A DNA stretch of 64,000 nt, from the NCBI GenBank assembly GCA_963827705.1, contig CAWHBN010000005.1, positions 74,623-138,622 on the forward strand, written 5' to 3'. The notes beneath the pieces are model-generated. The model worked only from the letters and a program-made list of their open reading frames with translations. It made no database searches and had not been told where the DNA came from. The translations under genes were made by a program, and so were the position numbers. Source of the stretch: JACDAN01 sp963827705 (GTDB lineage: Bacteria; Actinomycetota; Thermoleophilia; Gaiellales; Gaiellaceae). Shown here in pieces: positions 45,129 through 55,071 of the stretch; within the stretch, counting starts at the first letter, position 1; the number at the start of each line of letters is the position of its first letter.

Positions 45129-46806
45129 CTAAGCGCCCGGCCGGACGAGCGGCTTGTAGCGTGATCCGGTGCGGCTCGAGCGCCTCCGCTCCCCGCGTCT
45201 CGCGCACCCAGTGCTCGTACTCCTCGAAGCTGCCCTCGAACCACGTCACCTGCGAGTCGCCCTCGAAGGCGAGGATGTGCGTCGCGACCCGGTCGAGGAA
45301 CCAGCGGTCGTGTGAGATCACCGCCGCGCAGCCGGCGAAGTCGAGCAGCGCGTCCTCCAGAGCCCGGAGCGTGTCGACGTCGAGGTCGTTCGTCGGCTCG
45401 TCGAGCAGCAGCAGGTTCCCGCCCGACCGCAGCAGCTTCGCGAGGTGGACGCGGTTCCGCTCGCCGCCCGAGAGGTCGCCGACCCGCTTCTGCTGATCCG
45501 ACCCCTTGAAGTTGAACCAGGAGACGTACTGGCGCGAGTTCACCTCCCGCGAGCCGAGGGCCAGCGTGTCGTGCCCGCCCGAGATCTCCTGCCAGACCGT
45601 CTTCCCGGGCTCCAGCCCGGCCCGCGACTGGTCGACGTAGGCGGCCTCGACCGTCTCCCCCACTCGCAGCTCGCCGGAGTCCGGCTGCTCCTCGCCGGCG
45701 ATCATCCGGAAGAGCGTCGTCTTGCCGGCGCCGTTCGGGCCGATCACGCCGACGATCCCGCCCGGCGGCAGCGAGAAGGTCATGTCCTCGACCAGCAGCC
45801 GGTCGCCGAAGCCCTTCGACACGCCCTCCGCCTCGACCACGACGTCGCCGAGCCGCGGCCCGGCCGGGATGTGGATCTCGACCCGGTCGAGCTTGACGTT
45901 CCGCTCCTCCGCGAGCAGCCGCTCGTACGCGCCGAGCCGCGCCTTCGACTTCGCGTGCCGCGCGACCGGCGAGGAGCGCACCCACTCGAGCTCCGTCTTG
46001 AGCGCCCGCTGGTGGGCCGACTCCTGCTTCTCCTCGGTCGCGAGCCGCGCCTGCTTCTGCTCGAGCCAACCGGAGTAGTTGCCCTGGTACGGGATCCCGC
46101 GGCCGCGGTCGAGCTCGAGGATCCAGCCGGCGACGTTGTCGAGGAAGTACCGGTCGTGGGTGACGGCGACGACGGTGCCCGCGTACTCGGCGAGGAACCG
46201 CTCGAGCCAGGCGACCGACTCGGCGTCGAGATGGTTCGTCGGCTCGTCCAGGAGCAGCAGGTCCGGCGAGGACAGGAGCAGCCGGCACAGAGCGACGCGC
46301 CGCCGCTCGCCTCCGGAGAGGGTCGTGACGTCGCGGTCGCCCTCGGGCACCCGTAGCGCGTCCATCGCGCGGTCGAGCTGGGCGTCGAGCGTCCACGCGT
46401 CGCGCCGGTCGATCTCCTCCTGCACCTTGGCCTGCTCGGCGAGCAACGAGTCGTAGTCGGCGTCTGGCTCGGCGAACTGCGCCGAGATCGCGTTGAAACG
46501 GTCGAGCAGGTCGCGCAAGGGCCGGACGCCGTCCTCGACGTTGCCGCGGACGTCCTTGGCGGGATCGAGGTCCGGCTCCTGCGGGAGGAAGCCGACGGTC
46601 GCGCCGGCCGCGAGCTCGGCGCTACCGCTCGACGTCTCCTCGACGCCGGCCATGATCCGCAGCAGCGTCGACTTCCCGGCCCCGTTCGGCCCGAGCACGC
46701 CGATCTTCGCGCCGGGCAGGAACGCCAGCGTGATGTTGTCGAGCACCTTGCGCTCGGGCCCGTAGAACTTGGAGGCCCGGATCATCGTGAAGACGTAGTC
46801 CGCCAC
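45129..46806 (-). CDS. ettA: Energy-dependent translational throttle protein EttA (ABC-F; one frame break)
   Basis: This ABC-F ATPase acts on the ribosomal E site. It is about 558 residues. Two ATPase domains have GPNGAGKST and GPNGAGKTT P-loops and LSGGERRRVALC and LSGGERNRVHLAKLL signatures. It starts VADYVFTMIRASKFYG as EttA does, from GTG at 46806. One extra base near 45159 shifts the last residues; removing it gives TYKPLVRPGA and the stop at 45129. Confidence 0.92.
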
Positions 46807-46875
46807 GGCGCGCGACGATAGCGACACAGAGTCGTGACCGCAGCGGCCCGATCGGGTCCGTACCCTCCGCGGCCG

Positions 46876-48943
46876 ATGAGCACGCGCGAGCAATGCGAGG
46901 CACTCCTCCGCCAGGCACTTGGCGAGAGCGCACGCTTCCGAGAGGGCCAGCTCGAGGCCATCGTGGCCGCCGTGGACGAGCGCTCGAGAGTTCTCGTCGT
47001 CCAGCGCACCGGCTGGGGCAAGAGCCTCGTCTACTTCCTCGCGACTCGGATCCTGCGAGACCGCGGCTCGGGACCGACCCTGCTCATCAGCCCGTTGCTG
47101 TCGCTGATGCGCGACCAGCTGCTGATGGCCGGCCGGATCGGCGTCCGAGCGAGAACGATCAACAGCGCCAACGTCGAGGAGTGGGACGAGATCGACCGAG
47201 CGCTCAGAGCGAACGAAGTCGATCTCCTGCTCGTCTCGCCCGAGCGCCTGGGAAACGAGCGCTTCCGTGCACGAACGCTCGGTCTCGCGGATTCCGTCGG
47301 CCTGTTCGTCGTGGACGAGGCGCACTGCATTTCCGACTGGGGCCACGACTTCCGCCCGGACTACCGGCGGATCGGCCGCCTGATCCAGCAGCTGCCCCCG
47401 GGGGTCCCGCTGCTCGCGACGACTGCGACGGCCAACAACCGCGTCATCGCCGACATCGGCGAGCAGCTCGGTGAGGATCTCCTCTCCATTCGCGGCCCTC
47501 TGACCCGCGAGAGCCTCCGCCTTCAGGTCATCGAGCTCGCCGACCAGGCAGAGCGCCTCGCCTGGCTCGCCGAGAACCTGCCGACGTTCGCCGGCTCTGG
47601 GATCGTCTACTGCCTCACGGTGGCGGACTGTCAGCGGGTCGCCGACTGGCTCGCAACTCGAGGAATCTCCGTCGCGCCGTACTACGGCGACCTCGACTCC
47701 GATCGGCGGCTGCGAGCTCGAGGATCGGCTCCGCGGAAACGAGGTCAAGGCACTCGTGGCGACAGTCGCCCTCGGGATGGGCTTCGACAAGCCCGATCTC
47801 GGGTTCGTCGTCCACTTCCAGCGGCCAGGGTCGGCGATCGCGTACTACCAGCAGATCGGGCGGGCCGGCCGCGAGCTCGACGACGCCGCGATCGTGCTGC
47901 TGCACGGGCGCGAGGACGACGAGATCGCCAACTACTTCATCGAGACCGCCTTCCCCCGAGAGGACGACCTTCGCTCCGTCCTGCTCGAGATCGAGCGCGG
48001 AGACGGAGTCCGCAAAGCCGAGCTCACCGCGCGGATCAACCTCTCGGGCGGACAGATCGATAAGTGCCTCAAAGCTCTCGAGCTCGACGAGGCGATCTTC
48101 AAGGACGGGCCGCACTATTTCCGCTCGCCGACTCCGTGGCAGCCCGAGCGTGAGCGCATCGCAAACGTGATCCGGCAACGACGCCTCGAGCTCGAGCGCA
48201 TTCGCGCCTTTACCCGGACCGACGACTGCCTGATGCGATTTCTCGCGGCTGAGCTAGACGACCCAGCTCCTGTCAGATGCGGTCGCTGCGCGAACTGTGC
48301 GGGCGACTTCGTCTCGCGCGCCGTTGACGAAGACATCCTCGCCGACGCTGTTGCCTTCCTTCGGCGATCGTTCCGGACGATCGAGCCACGCAAGCAGTGG
48401 CCGCCCGGAGGGACGGGCGAGCTCACCGGCCGGATCCCGCCCGAGCACCAAGCTGCCGAGGGCCGGGCGCTATCGATCTATCGCGACGCCGGCTGGGGCA
48501 GCCTCGTCGCGGAGGCGAAGTATCGTGAGGAGCGGTTTGACCAGAAGCTCGTCGACGCAGCGGCGCAACTCATCCGAGACGTGTGGCAGCCCGAGCCTCC
48601 GCCGACCTGGGTCACGGCTGTCCCGTCGCTTCGAACGTCGATCGTGCCCGACTTCGCGCAGCGCCTCGCTCATGCGCTCTGGCTGCCGTACCACGAATCG
48701 ATCGTCAAGGTTCGCGAGAAGCCGCAGCAGAAGGACATGGAGAACAGCGCCCAGCAGGCCCGCAACGTGATCGACGCCTTCGAGGCCCGCCCGGACGAGG
48801 TCGGCTCCGGGCCTGTCCTCCTCGTCGATGACATCGTCGACTCGAAGTGGTCGATGACGGTTTGCGCGCTGCGGCTGCGGCAGGCTGGAAGCGGGCCTGT
48901 CTACCCGTTGGCGCTGGCGGTGGCTACGAAGGGCCGGCAATGA
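46876..48943 (+). CDS. RecQ-like helicase fused to a phosphoribosyltransferase domain (one frame break)
   Basis: This 3'-5' DNA helicase has Walker A QRTGWGKSLVYFLATRIL, DEAH-box VVDEAHCISDWGHDFRPDY, and TTATANNRV. After the break it has LVATVALGMGFDKPDLG, QIGRAGREL, and a zinc site (CGRCANC plus an upstream Cys). The C-terminal roughly 180 residues form a PRTase with the PRPP loop VLLVDDIVDSKWSMT. It is about 688 residues after removing a C at 47713. ATGA overlap couples it to dprA. Confidence 0.88.
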
Positions 48944-49926
48944 GCAGCCCTCGTCTCAGTCCTGACGGTCAGGCGATCGCGCTGCTCTGCTCGACGCTCG
49001 CGCTTCCCCGCGAAGCATCGACCCGCCCACTCACGCCGAAGGAATGGAGCTCGCTTGCAGCCTCGATTCACGCGTCCGAGCTCGGGACGCCGAGCGCGCT
49101 GTTCGCGCTCGAGGCGCCAGATATCGCGGAGTCCCTCGGCGTAAGCCCGGAAGCGGGCGGCCGAGTCGCAGAGCTCCTGTCGCGTGGCGGCCAGTTCGCC
49201 GTGGAGCTCGAACACCTCAGCGCGCGCGGCATCTGGATCATCACGCGCGCCGACGACGGGTATCCCCCACTCTTCCGCAGCCGTCTCAAAGCAACGGCAC
49301 CACCGGTGATCTTCGGCGCAGGCAATCCGTCCGCGCTCGTCGACCGCTCCGTGGCGGTCGTAGGTTCCCGCGACGCGGATGAAGCGAGCATCGGCTTCGC
49401 AACGGCGCTGGGACGGAGCTGCGCGCGACACGGTCTCGTCGTCGTCTCAGGCGGTGCGCGCGGCATCGACAGCGCAGCCATGCTCGCGACTGTGGATGGC
49501 GGTGGAAAGGCGATCGGGGTTGTCGCCGAAGCCCTCGAGCGGGCTGTACGCCGGCCGGATTTCCGCGCCTACCTCGCTGACGGCGAGCTGACGCTGATCG
49601 CCGTCAAGCATCCCGCGGCCGGCTTCAGCGTCGGCGACGCGATGGGGCGGAACCGGCTGATCTACGCGCTCGCCGAGGCGGGCGTCGTGGTCGCGTCCGG
49701 CGAGAGCGGAGGCACGCGCGCGGGCGCGCTGGAGAATCTCAAGGCCGGCTGGGTGCCGCTCTTCGTCCGTGACGACTCGGACGCACCGGACGGGAACCGC
49801 GAGTTGTTGGACGCCGGCGGTCTCCCGATCACCCGGGACGAGCTTGACGGGGACTCGCTCCTCGAGCGCCTCAGCGAGAGGCCGGCGGTCGACTACCAGC
49901 CGACGCTCGACGAAGCGGCAGGATGA
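48940..49926 (+). CDS. DprA/Smf-family DNA-processing protein
   Basis: DprA binds single-stranded DNA. The 328-residue protein has the DprA Rossmann-like core: VAVVGSRDADEASIGFATAL, VVSGGARGIDSAAMLATVDG and GDAMGRNRLIYALAEAGVVV. The N-terminal part has a SAM/HhH-like region. It is shorter than the usual DprA at the C-terminus and lies next to the RecQ-PRTase rather than the topA/rnhB context of housekeeping dprA. A strong terminator follows. Confidence 0.88.
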   Translation: MSSPRLSPDGQAIALLCSTLALPREASTRPLTPKEWSSLAASIHASELGTPSALFALEAPDIAESLGVSPEAGGRVAELLSRGGQFAVELEHLSARGIWIITRADDGYPPLFRSRLKATAPPVIFGAGNPSALVDRSVAVVGSRDADEASIGFATALGRSCARHGLVVVSGGARGIDSAAMLATVDGGGKAIGVVAEALERAVRRPDFRAYLADGELTLIAVKHPAAGFSVGDAMGRNRLIYALAEAGVVVASGESGGTRAGALENLKAGWVPLFVRDDSDAPDGNRELLDAGGLPITRDELDGDSLLERLSERPAVDYQPTLDEAAG

Positions 49927-49938
49927 ACGACTGCTGAT

Positions 49939-49972
49939 GGGAGGGCGGCCCCGAGAGGCCGCCCTCCCGTTT
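49939..49972. terminator. Terminator between dprA and phoD
   Basis: A perfect 12-bp stem (GGGAGGGCGGCC with GGCCGCCCTCCC) has a 6-nt loop, followed on the plus strand by GTTTTCG. It serves dprA and probably the convergent phosphatase. Confidence 0.85.
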
Positions 49973-49978
49973 TCGTTC

Positions 49979-51432
49979 CTACTGCGGCGACAGCGTCAGG
50001 GAGTACAAGGTCTGGCCGGCGGTGTTGACGAAGCCCGCCGTCAACCGGCCGCGGCGGTCGACCTCGACGGTGCCGAAGTTGAAGCCGTCCTTCGCCTGCT
50101 CCCAGGTCGCGACCGTCGTCGCGCGGCCGCGGGCCGAAGAGCACGGTCGGATTCAGCGTCGTGTCGAACGCAGCGTTCGGGAAGATTCCCGCGTTCAGCG
50201 GCCCGCTCGCCAGCTCGTGGACGACGAACGCGGGGTTCGCCGGGAAACGGCCGGTACCGGAACGCCTCCGCGAAGTGGACGTCCGTCGTGATCCAGAGCG
50301 AGTTCACGATCCGCCGCTGCTCCATGAACCGGAGGATGTCCAGCAGCTCCTGCTCGAAGCCCGACGGCTCCGTGAAGTTCGCCCAGCCGTCGCGCCCTCC
50401 ACTCACCGGGAACCCGGTCGGGATCGACATCGGGACGCTCGAGACGATCACCTTCCACGTCGCGTCCGATGCGGCGAGGCTCTCCTTCAGCCAGGTGAGC
50501 TGCTCGCGTCCGAGCATCGTCTTCGGCCGTTCTGCGCTGTCGTCGGCGATGTTGGCGTCGCGGTACTGCCGCGTATCGAGCACGAACAGCTCGACGTGCT
50601 TCCCCCAGCGCAGCGAGCGGTAGAGCCGCTTGGGCGTGTTCGGCGCGACGGCGATCGGCGTGTAGTCGAGGAACGCGTCGAGCCCGATCGGGAGCAGATG
50701 GACGCCGGGCGTGTACGGCGGCGTCGCCCGTGTGTCGTTGAGCGGGCCGAAGTCGTTGACGACCTCGTGGTCGTCCCAGACGCCGACGTAGCTCGTGCTC
50801 CGGAGCAGGCGCTGCGACGCCGCGTCCGCTCGGTTGTAGCGCCAGTGCGCCCAGAAGGTCGCCAGGTCCGCCGCCGGGCCGGGCCCGGGCACCTGCGCGT
50901 TGCCGTAGAGGCCGAGCGCGTTACAGGCGTTGTCCGCATAGATCATGTCGCCGAGACCCACGAAGACGTCCGGGCGCCGCGCTCGGATCGTCTCGAAGAT
51001 CGGGAAGCCCTCGCGTGTGTCGCGGCAGACGTTCTGGCCGGCGACGTCGCCGCCGAACACGAGGCGGACGGCTTCGGGGTCATCGGCCGCGGGCGCTGTT
51101 TCGAAGGACCCGCGTTCCGAGCCGACCCGGTAGCGGTACGTGGTGTCCGGCCTCAGGCCGGTGAGGACGACCTGTCCGGTGTAGTCGTCGGCCGCATGGA
51201 CGTCGAGCCGCGCGACGCCGTGGTGCTTCCCACCGGAGAGGTGAACCTTGAGAGTGCCTTCGCGATCCGCCCGAGCCCAGAGCACCGCCGTGCGCGCGGT
51301 GACGTCGCCGACGACGACGCCGTGCGTGACGCCCGGCTCGTCGTGGCTCAGGGTTCGGACGGAGGCGCCGGCGCCGCTGCCGGCAAGAGCGAAGACGGCC
51401 GCAGCGAGAACCAGGTACGCGATCCTGGACAT
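49979..51432 (-). CDS. PhoD-like alkaline phosphatase / phosphodiesterase (two frame breaks)
   Basis: This secreted metallophosphatase starts MSRIAYLVLAAAVFALAGSG, a signal peptide, followed by an N-terminal PhoD domain (GVVVGDVTARTAVLWARADR). The catalytic part has VFGGDVAGQN, VGLGDMIYADNAC, WDDHEVVNDFG and TTDVHFAEAFRYRPF. One extra base near 50246 and one near 50126 shift the last roughly 95 residues; correcting them gives FVVHELASGPLNAGIFPN and a tail ending GQTLYSLTLSPQ. Confidence 0.88.
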
Positions 51433-51489
51433 GCCTCAACCTCCTTCGTCGCGATGTACGACCATTGTGACTCGCCGAAAGGAGCAGCA

Positions 51490-51969
51490 ATGAGCGATGA
51501 GCTAAGCGACCGTGCCAGAAGCGTCATCGATGCGAACAGATACATGGCGCTCGGGACCGCCGACGAGGCCGGCCACCCGTGGGTGACGCCGGTGTGGTTC
51601 GCGTCGGAGGACTACCGGCACTTCCACTGGGTCTCCTCGCCCGACGCGAAGCACTCGCGGTACCTCGCAGCCCGCCCGGAGGTCGCGATCGCGATCTTCG
51701 ACTCGTCGGTCCCCGTCGGCGGCGCACAGGCCGTCTACATGAAGGGCGTGGCCGAGGAGCTCACCGGGTCGGAGCTCGAGCGCGGCCTCGAAGTCTTCGA
51801 CCGCCTGTCCCGAAGGGACATCGACCGCGCATGGGGACTCGACGACGTCCAGGAGCCGTCGCTCTTCCGGCTCTATCGCGCGACGGTCTCGGAGCACTGG
51901 GTGCTGATCCCGGGCAGGGATCCGGAGCGCGGCTCGGGCGTGGACCGCAGCGAGCCCATCACGCTCTAG
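51490..51969 (+). CDS. Pyridoxamine 5'-phosphate oxidase-like protein
   Basis: This 159-residue split-barrel flavin- or F420-binding protein contains YMALGTADEAGHPWVTPVWF and HFHWVSSPDAKHSRYLAARP. AAAGGAG lies six bases before the ATG. It is a close paralogue of the gene at 52571, with a DUF480 gene between them. Function unknown. Confidence 0.8.
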   Translation: MSDELSDRARSVIDANRYMALGTADEAGHPWVTPVWFASEDYRHFHWVSSPDAKHSRYLAARPEVAIAIFDSSVPVGGAQAVYMKGVAEELTGSELERGLEVFDRLSRRDIDRAWGLDDVQEPSLFRLYRATVSEHWVLIPGRDPERGSGVDRSEPITL

Positions 51970-51992
51970 AAGCGCTCGATTACGCTGGCGCG

Positions 51993-52581
51993 GTGGACGC
52001 CGACGCCGCCGAGCTCCGGGTGCTGGGGTGCCTGATCGAGAAGCAGCGGACGACGCCGGACGCCTATCCGCTCTCGCTGAACTCGCTTCGGCTCGCCTGC
52101 AACCAGTCGACGAACCGCGATCCGGTCGTCGAGTACGACGAGCCGACGATCCGCGAGGCGCTCCAGCAGCTTTCCCGCCGCGGCTGGGTGCGTCTCGCGA
52201 GCGGCGCCGGGAGCCGGTCAGTGAAGTACCGGCATCTGTTCAACGAGGCGCTCGGCCTCTCGGATGGTGAGATCTCGCTGCTCGCCGTCCTGATGCTCCG
52301 CGGCCCGCAGACGCCCGGCGAGCTGAAGCAGCGCACGGACCGACTCCACCAGTTTCAGTCGCCGGCCGACGCCGAGGCCGTCCTCGACGGGCTCATCCAG
52401 CGCGAGCTCGTCGCCCGGCTCCCGCGCCAACCCGGCCAGAAAGAGCAGCGCTACGTCCAGCTGCTCGGCGGGCAGGACGAGGAGGTCACGCCGGTGTCGT
52501 CCAACGACTCGCTGGAAGCGCGCGTGGCCTCGGCTGGAAGCAGAGGTTCGCGAGCTCCGTGAGGCCCTGCATGGCCGCTGA
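51993..52581 (+). CDS. DUF480 (YceH-like) protein (one frame break)
   Basis: This double winged-helix protein is about 195 residues. It has ELRVLGCLIEKQRTTPDAYP, SLNSLRLACNQSTNRDPVV and LMLRGPQTPGELKQRT, all typical of DUF480. One extra T at 52530 shifts the C-terminal coiled segment; removing it gives ARLEAEVRELREALHGR and a stop that overlaps the next gene. The GTG at 51993 is 6 nt after TACGCT. Confidence 0.85.
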
Positions 52582-53050
52582 CCTCGCAGAGCTCGCCCGC
52601 CGCGTGATCGACGAGACGAAGTACATGGCGCTCGGAACCGCGGACGAGACAGGCCATCCGTGGGTCTCGCCCGTGTGGTTCGCGTGCGAGGACTACCGGC
52701 ACTTCCACTGGGTCTCGACGCATGACACGCGACACTCGCGCAACATCGCGGCACGTCCGGAGGTCGCACTCGCGATCTACGACCCGTCGGTTGCGATCGG
52801 AGCCGCCGCAGCCGTCTACATCAACGCCAACGCCCAGGAGCTGACCGGTGCAGAGCTCGAGCACGGCCTCGAGATCTTCGACCGGCTCTCACGGACAAAC
52901 GACGGCCCCGGGTGGCAAATCAGCGACGTCCAGGCGCCCGATCCGCACCGGCTCTACCGCGCGACTGCTGAGGAGCATTTCGTCCTCATCCGCGGCCGTG
53001 ATCCCGAGAGCAAATCGGGCGTCGACCGCCGTGAACGAGTAACGCTCTAG
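52571..53050 (+). CDS. Pyridoxamine 5'-phosphate oxidase-like protein, second copy
   Basis: This 159-residue paralogue of the 51490 gene has the same length and alignment throughout (YMALGTADETGHPWVSPVWF; HFHWVSTHDTRHSRNIAARP). The ATG overlaps the end of DUF480, so the two are probably co-translated. It converges on the alpha/beta hydrolase with overlapping stops. Confidence 0.8.
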   Translation: MAADLAELARRVIDETKYMALGTADETGHPWVSPVWFACEDYRHFHWVSTHDTRHSRNIAARPEVALAIYDPSVAIGAAAAVYINANAQELTGAELEHGLEIFDRLSRTNDGPGWQISDVQAPDPHRLYRATAEEHFVLIRGRDPESKSGVDRRERVTL

Positions 53051-53815
53051 GCGAAGCGCTCGACGAAGCGCAGCACCTCGGGACCCGCGGGGTCGATCAG
53101 GTGGCCGCCCTCGACCCGAACCTCCTCGACGTTCGGAAGCAGCGACGCGAGCTTGGCGGCGACCCGCCGAAAGGGCTCAGGTGACCCGGCCGCGCTGACC
53201 AGGAGCGTCTGGTGCTCGATCGCCGAGAGGCGCGGCCTCGTCGAGGTCGGCATTCAGGCCCTCGACCTCCGCGAGGATCGCAGGACCGTTGGCCGTGAAC
53301 AGCTCGCGGGCCTCGGCCGGCAGCGCTTCCCAGCCACCGGGCCCGAGCGCAACCTCGATCAGCGTCTGACCGACACGCTCGGGGTCGGCGGCTCGCAGCC
53401 GCGCGCTCAGATCGTCCTCGAGCCGCTTGGCCTCGGGATCCAGATGCAGGAGACCCGGCTCGAGCCCGACGATGGCTCTCACGTGGCCGGGATGGCGCCG
53501 CGCGAGCTCGAACGCGACGTCGCCTCCGTAGCTGCGCCCGATGACGACGGCCGGCGCGGCGTCCAGCGCGTCGAGAAGGGCCGCCGCGTCGTCCGCTTCC
53601 TGCTCGCGTGTCGTCTGGAGGAACGGCTCCGGCCGCTCGCTGCGCGTGTGTCCGCGCCGGTCGTAGAGGATCACTCGACCGAGCCCGGCCAAAGGCTCGA
53701 CGGCGGCGGCCCACATGAGCGCGGAGCTGCCGCTGCCGTGGATCCCGAGGATCGGAGTGCCTTCGCCGTGCTCCTCGTAGTAGAGCCGGATCCCGTTGGC
53801 GACCACCTCGGTCAT
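53047..53815 (-). CDS. Alpha/beta hydrolase (one frame break)
   Basis: This alpha/beta hydrolase of about 255 residues has an HGSGSS oxyanion-hole segment and the nucleophile GRSYGGDVAFELARRHPGH. The catalytic His lies in VEGGHLIDPAGPEV. One extra base near 53230 separates DADLDEAA-type sequence from LSAIEHQTLLVSAAGSPEP. The ATG overlaps the cyclase stop as ATGA, so it may act with the cyclase gene. Confidence 0.83.
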
Positions 53816-54999
53816 CCGCGACTCGCCCGGTGCAGCCGGACGGCGCGCGAGACGCCCTTGAGCTCGACGTCGCCGACGAGCTCGAACTCGACGCCGTCCA
53901 CCTCGGCGCCGCTCCGCGCCTCCTCGCTGACGAGCACCTCGTGCGGCTTCGCGTAGTCGGCGATCCGCGCCGCGACGTTCACCGTCCGCCCGAAGAAGTC
54001 GCCCTCCTGCTGGACGAGCGTGCCGGCGTTGATGCCGACCCGCGCCGGCACCTGCACCGACTCCTCGGTCTGCTCCAGCAGGTGGAGCCCGCCGAGCACC
54101 GCGCCGCCGGAGTCCGGGAAGTGGAACATGACGCCGTCGCCGAGCCACTTCACAGGGCGGCCGCCGTGCTCCTGCGCCGTCCGGTTGACGACGCCTGCGA
54201 GCGCGGTGGCGAGATCAGCCGCAGCCGCGTCCCCCCGCTCCTCCGCGAGCGCTGTATAGCCGGTCAGGTCGAGGAAGGCGATCGCCGGCGGCTGCCTGGA
54301 CGGCATGGCTCTGATCCCGTGCTGTTCCATGATCTCCTCGGTCACGCCGACGAGGTATTCGAACAGGGCGTGCTCGCGGTGGCGCCGCTGCAGCCAGGGC
54401 ACGATCGACACCACGAGCGTGGTGTATTCGCTCGCCTTCTGGTACGTGACGCTGTTGATCTCCTCGCGCGGGAGGTCGTAGCTCTCGAGCCGCTGGCGCA
54501 CGGCCCGGTCGAAGAACTGGAGGCCGGCGGTGACGAGCCGCTGGATGCTCCCCCCGTAGAGCCGGGTGAATTGGGAGAGCTCTTCCTCGTCGGCGAGGTC
54601 GAGCGTCGTGACGATGAGCGAGAGCACCTCCGCGTCCTCGTCCCGGATCCGGTCGCCCGCGGACGGCGGGAGCCCGAGCTCCCGGCTGAGCCGGCGCAGC
54701 AGCTCCGGCGGGCGGGCGAGCCGCGCGCCGAGCTCGTCGTAGGTCTCGTCGAGCGCGGCCGGCTCGGGCAGGAAGATCGGAAACGTGAGCTTGTCCGCGG
54801 CCACCGCTCGGGCGACGTCGTCGAGCGGGACACCGGCCTCTTCGAAGGCGCCCATCAGGCGAACGACGTAGACGGCCGAGGGCGCGAACTGCCCATCCTC
54901 GCGGTGGGCGTCGAGCAGGCCGAGCTCGTCCAGCCGCCGAACCTGCTCGGGCGGGCACGGGACGAGGTCGGCGACTTGCTGCGCCGAGAGACCGGCCAC
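53812..54999 (-). CDS. Adenylate/guanylate cyclase with N-terminal regulatory domain
   Basis: This class III nucleotide cyclase is 395 residues. The N-terminus has a MerR/helix-turn-helix-like and regulatory region (LSAQQVADLVPCPPEQVRRL). A helical middle follows, then the catalytic domain: AFLDLTGYTALAEERGD with one metal Asp, VKWLGDGVMFHFPDSG with the second, and FFGRTVNVAARIADYA. The GTG at 54999 is 6 nt after TAGAGT. No membrane segment. Confidence 0.86.
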   Translation of the reverse strand: MAGLSAQQVADLVPCPPEQVRRLDELGLLDAHREDGQFAPSAVYVVRLMGAFEEAGVPLDDVARAVAADKLTFPIFLPEPAALDETYDELGARLARPPELLRRLSRELGLPPSAGDRIRDEDAEVLSLIVTTLDLADEEELSQFTRLYGGSIQRLVTAGLQFFDRAVRQRLESYDLPREEINSVTYQKASEYTTLVVSIVPWLQRRHREHALFEYLVGVTEEIMEQHGIRAMPSRQPPAIAFLDLTGYTALAEERGDAAAADLATALAGVVNRTAQEHGGRPVKWLGDGVMFHFPDSGGAVLGGLHLLEQTEESVQVPARVGINAGTLVQQEGDFFGRTVNVAARIADYAKPHEVLVSEEARSGAEVDGVEFELVGDVELKGVSRAVRLHRASRG

Positions 55000-55071
55000 G
55001 GCTCGACTCTAGCCAGCGAAGTTCCAGATTCGTTTCACAGGCCCGCCGACGCCGGGCCTAAGCTCGCCTGT

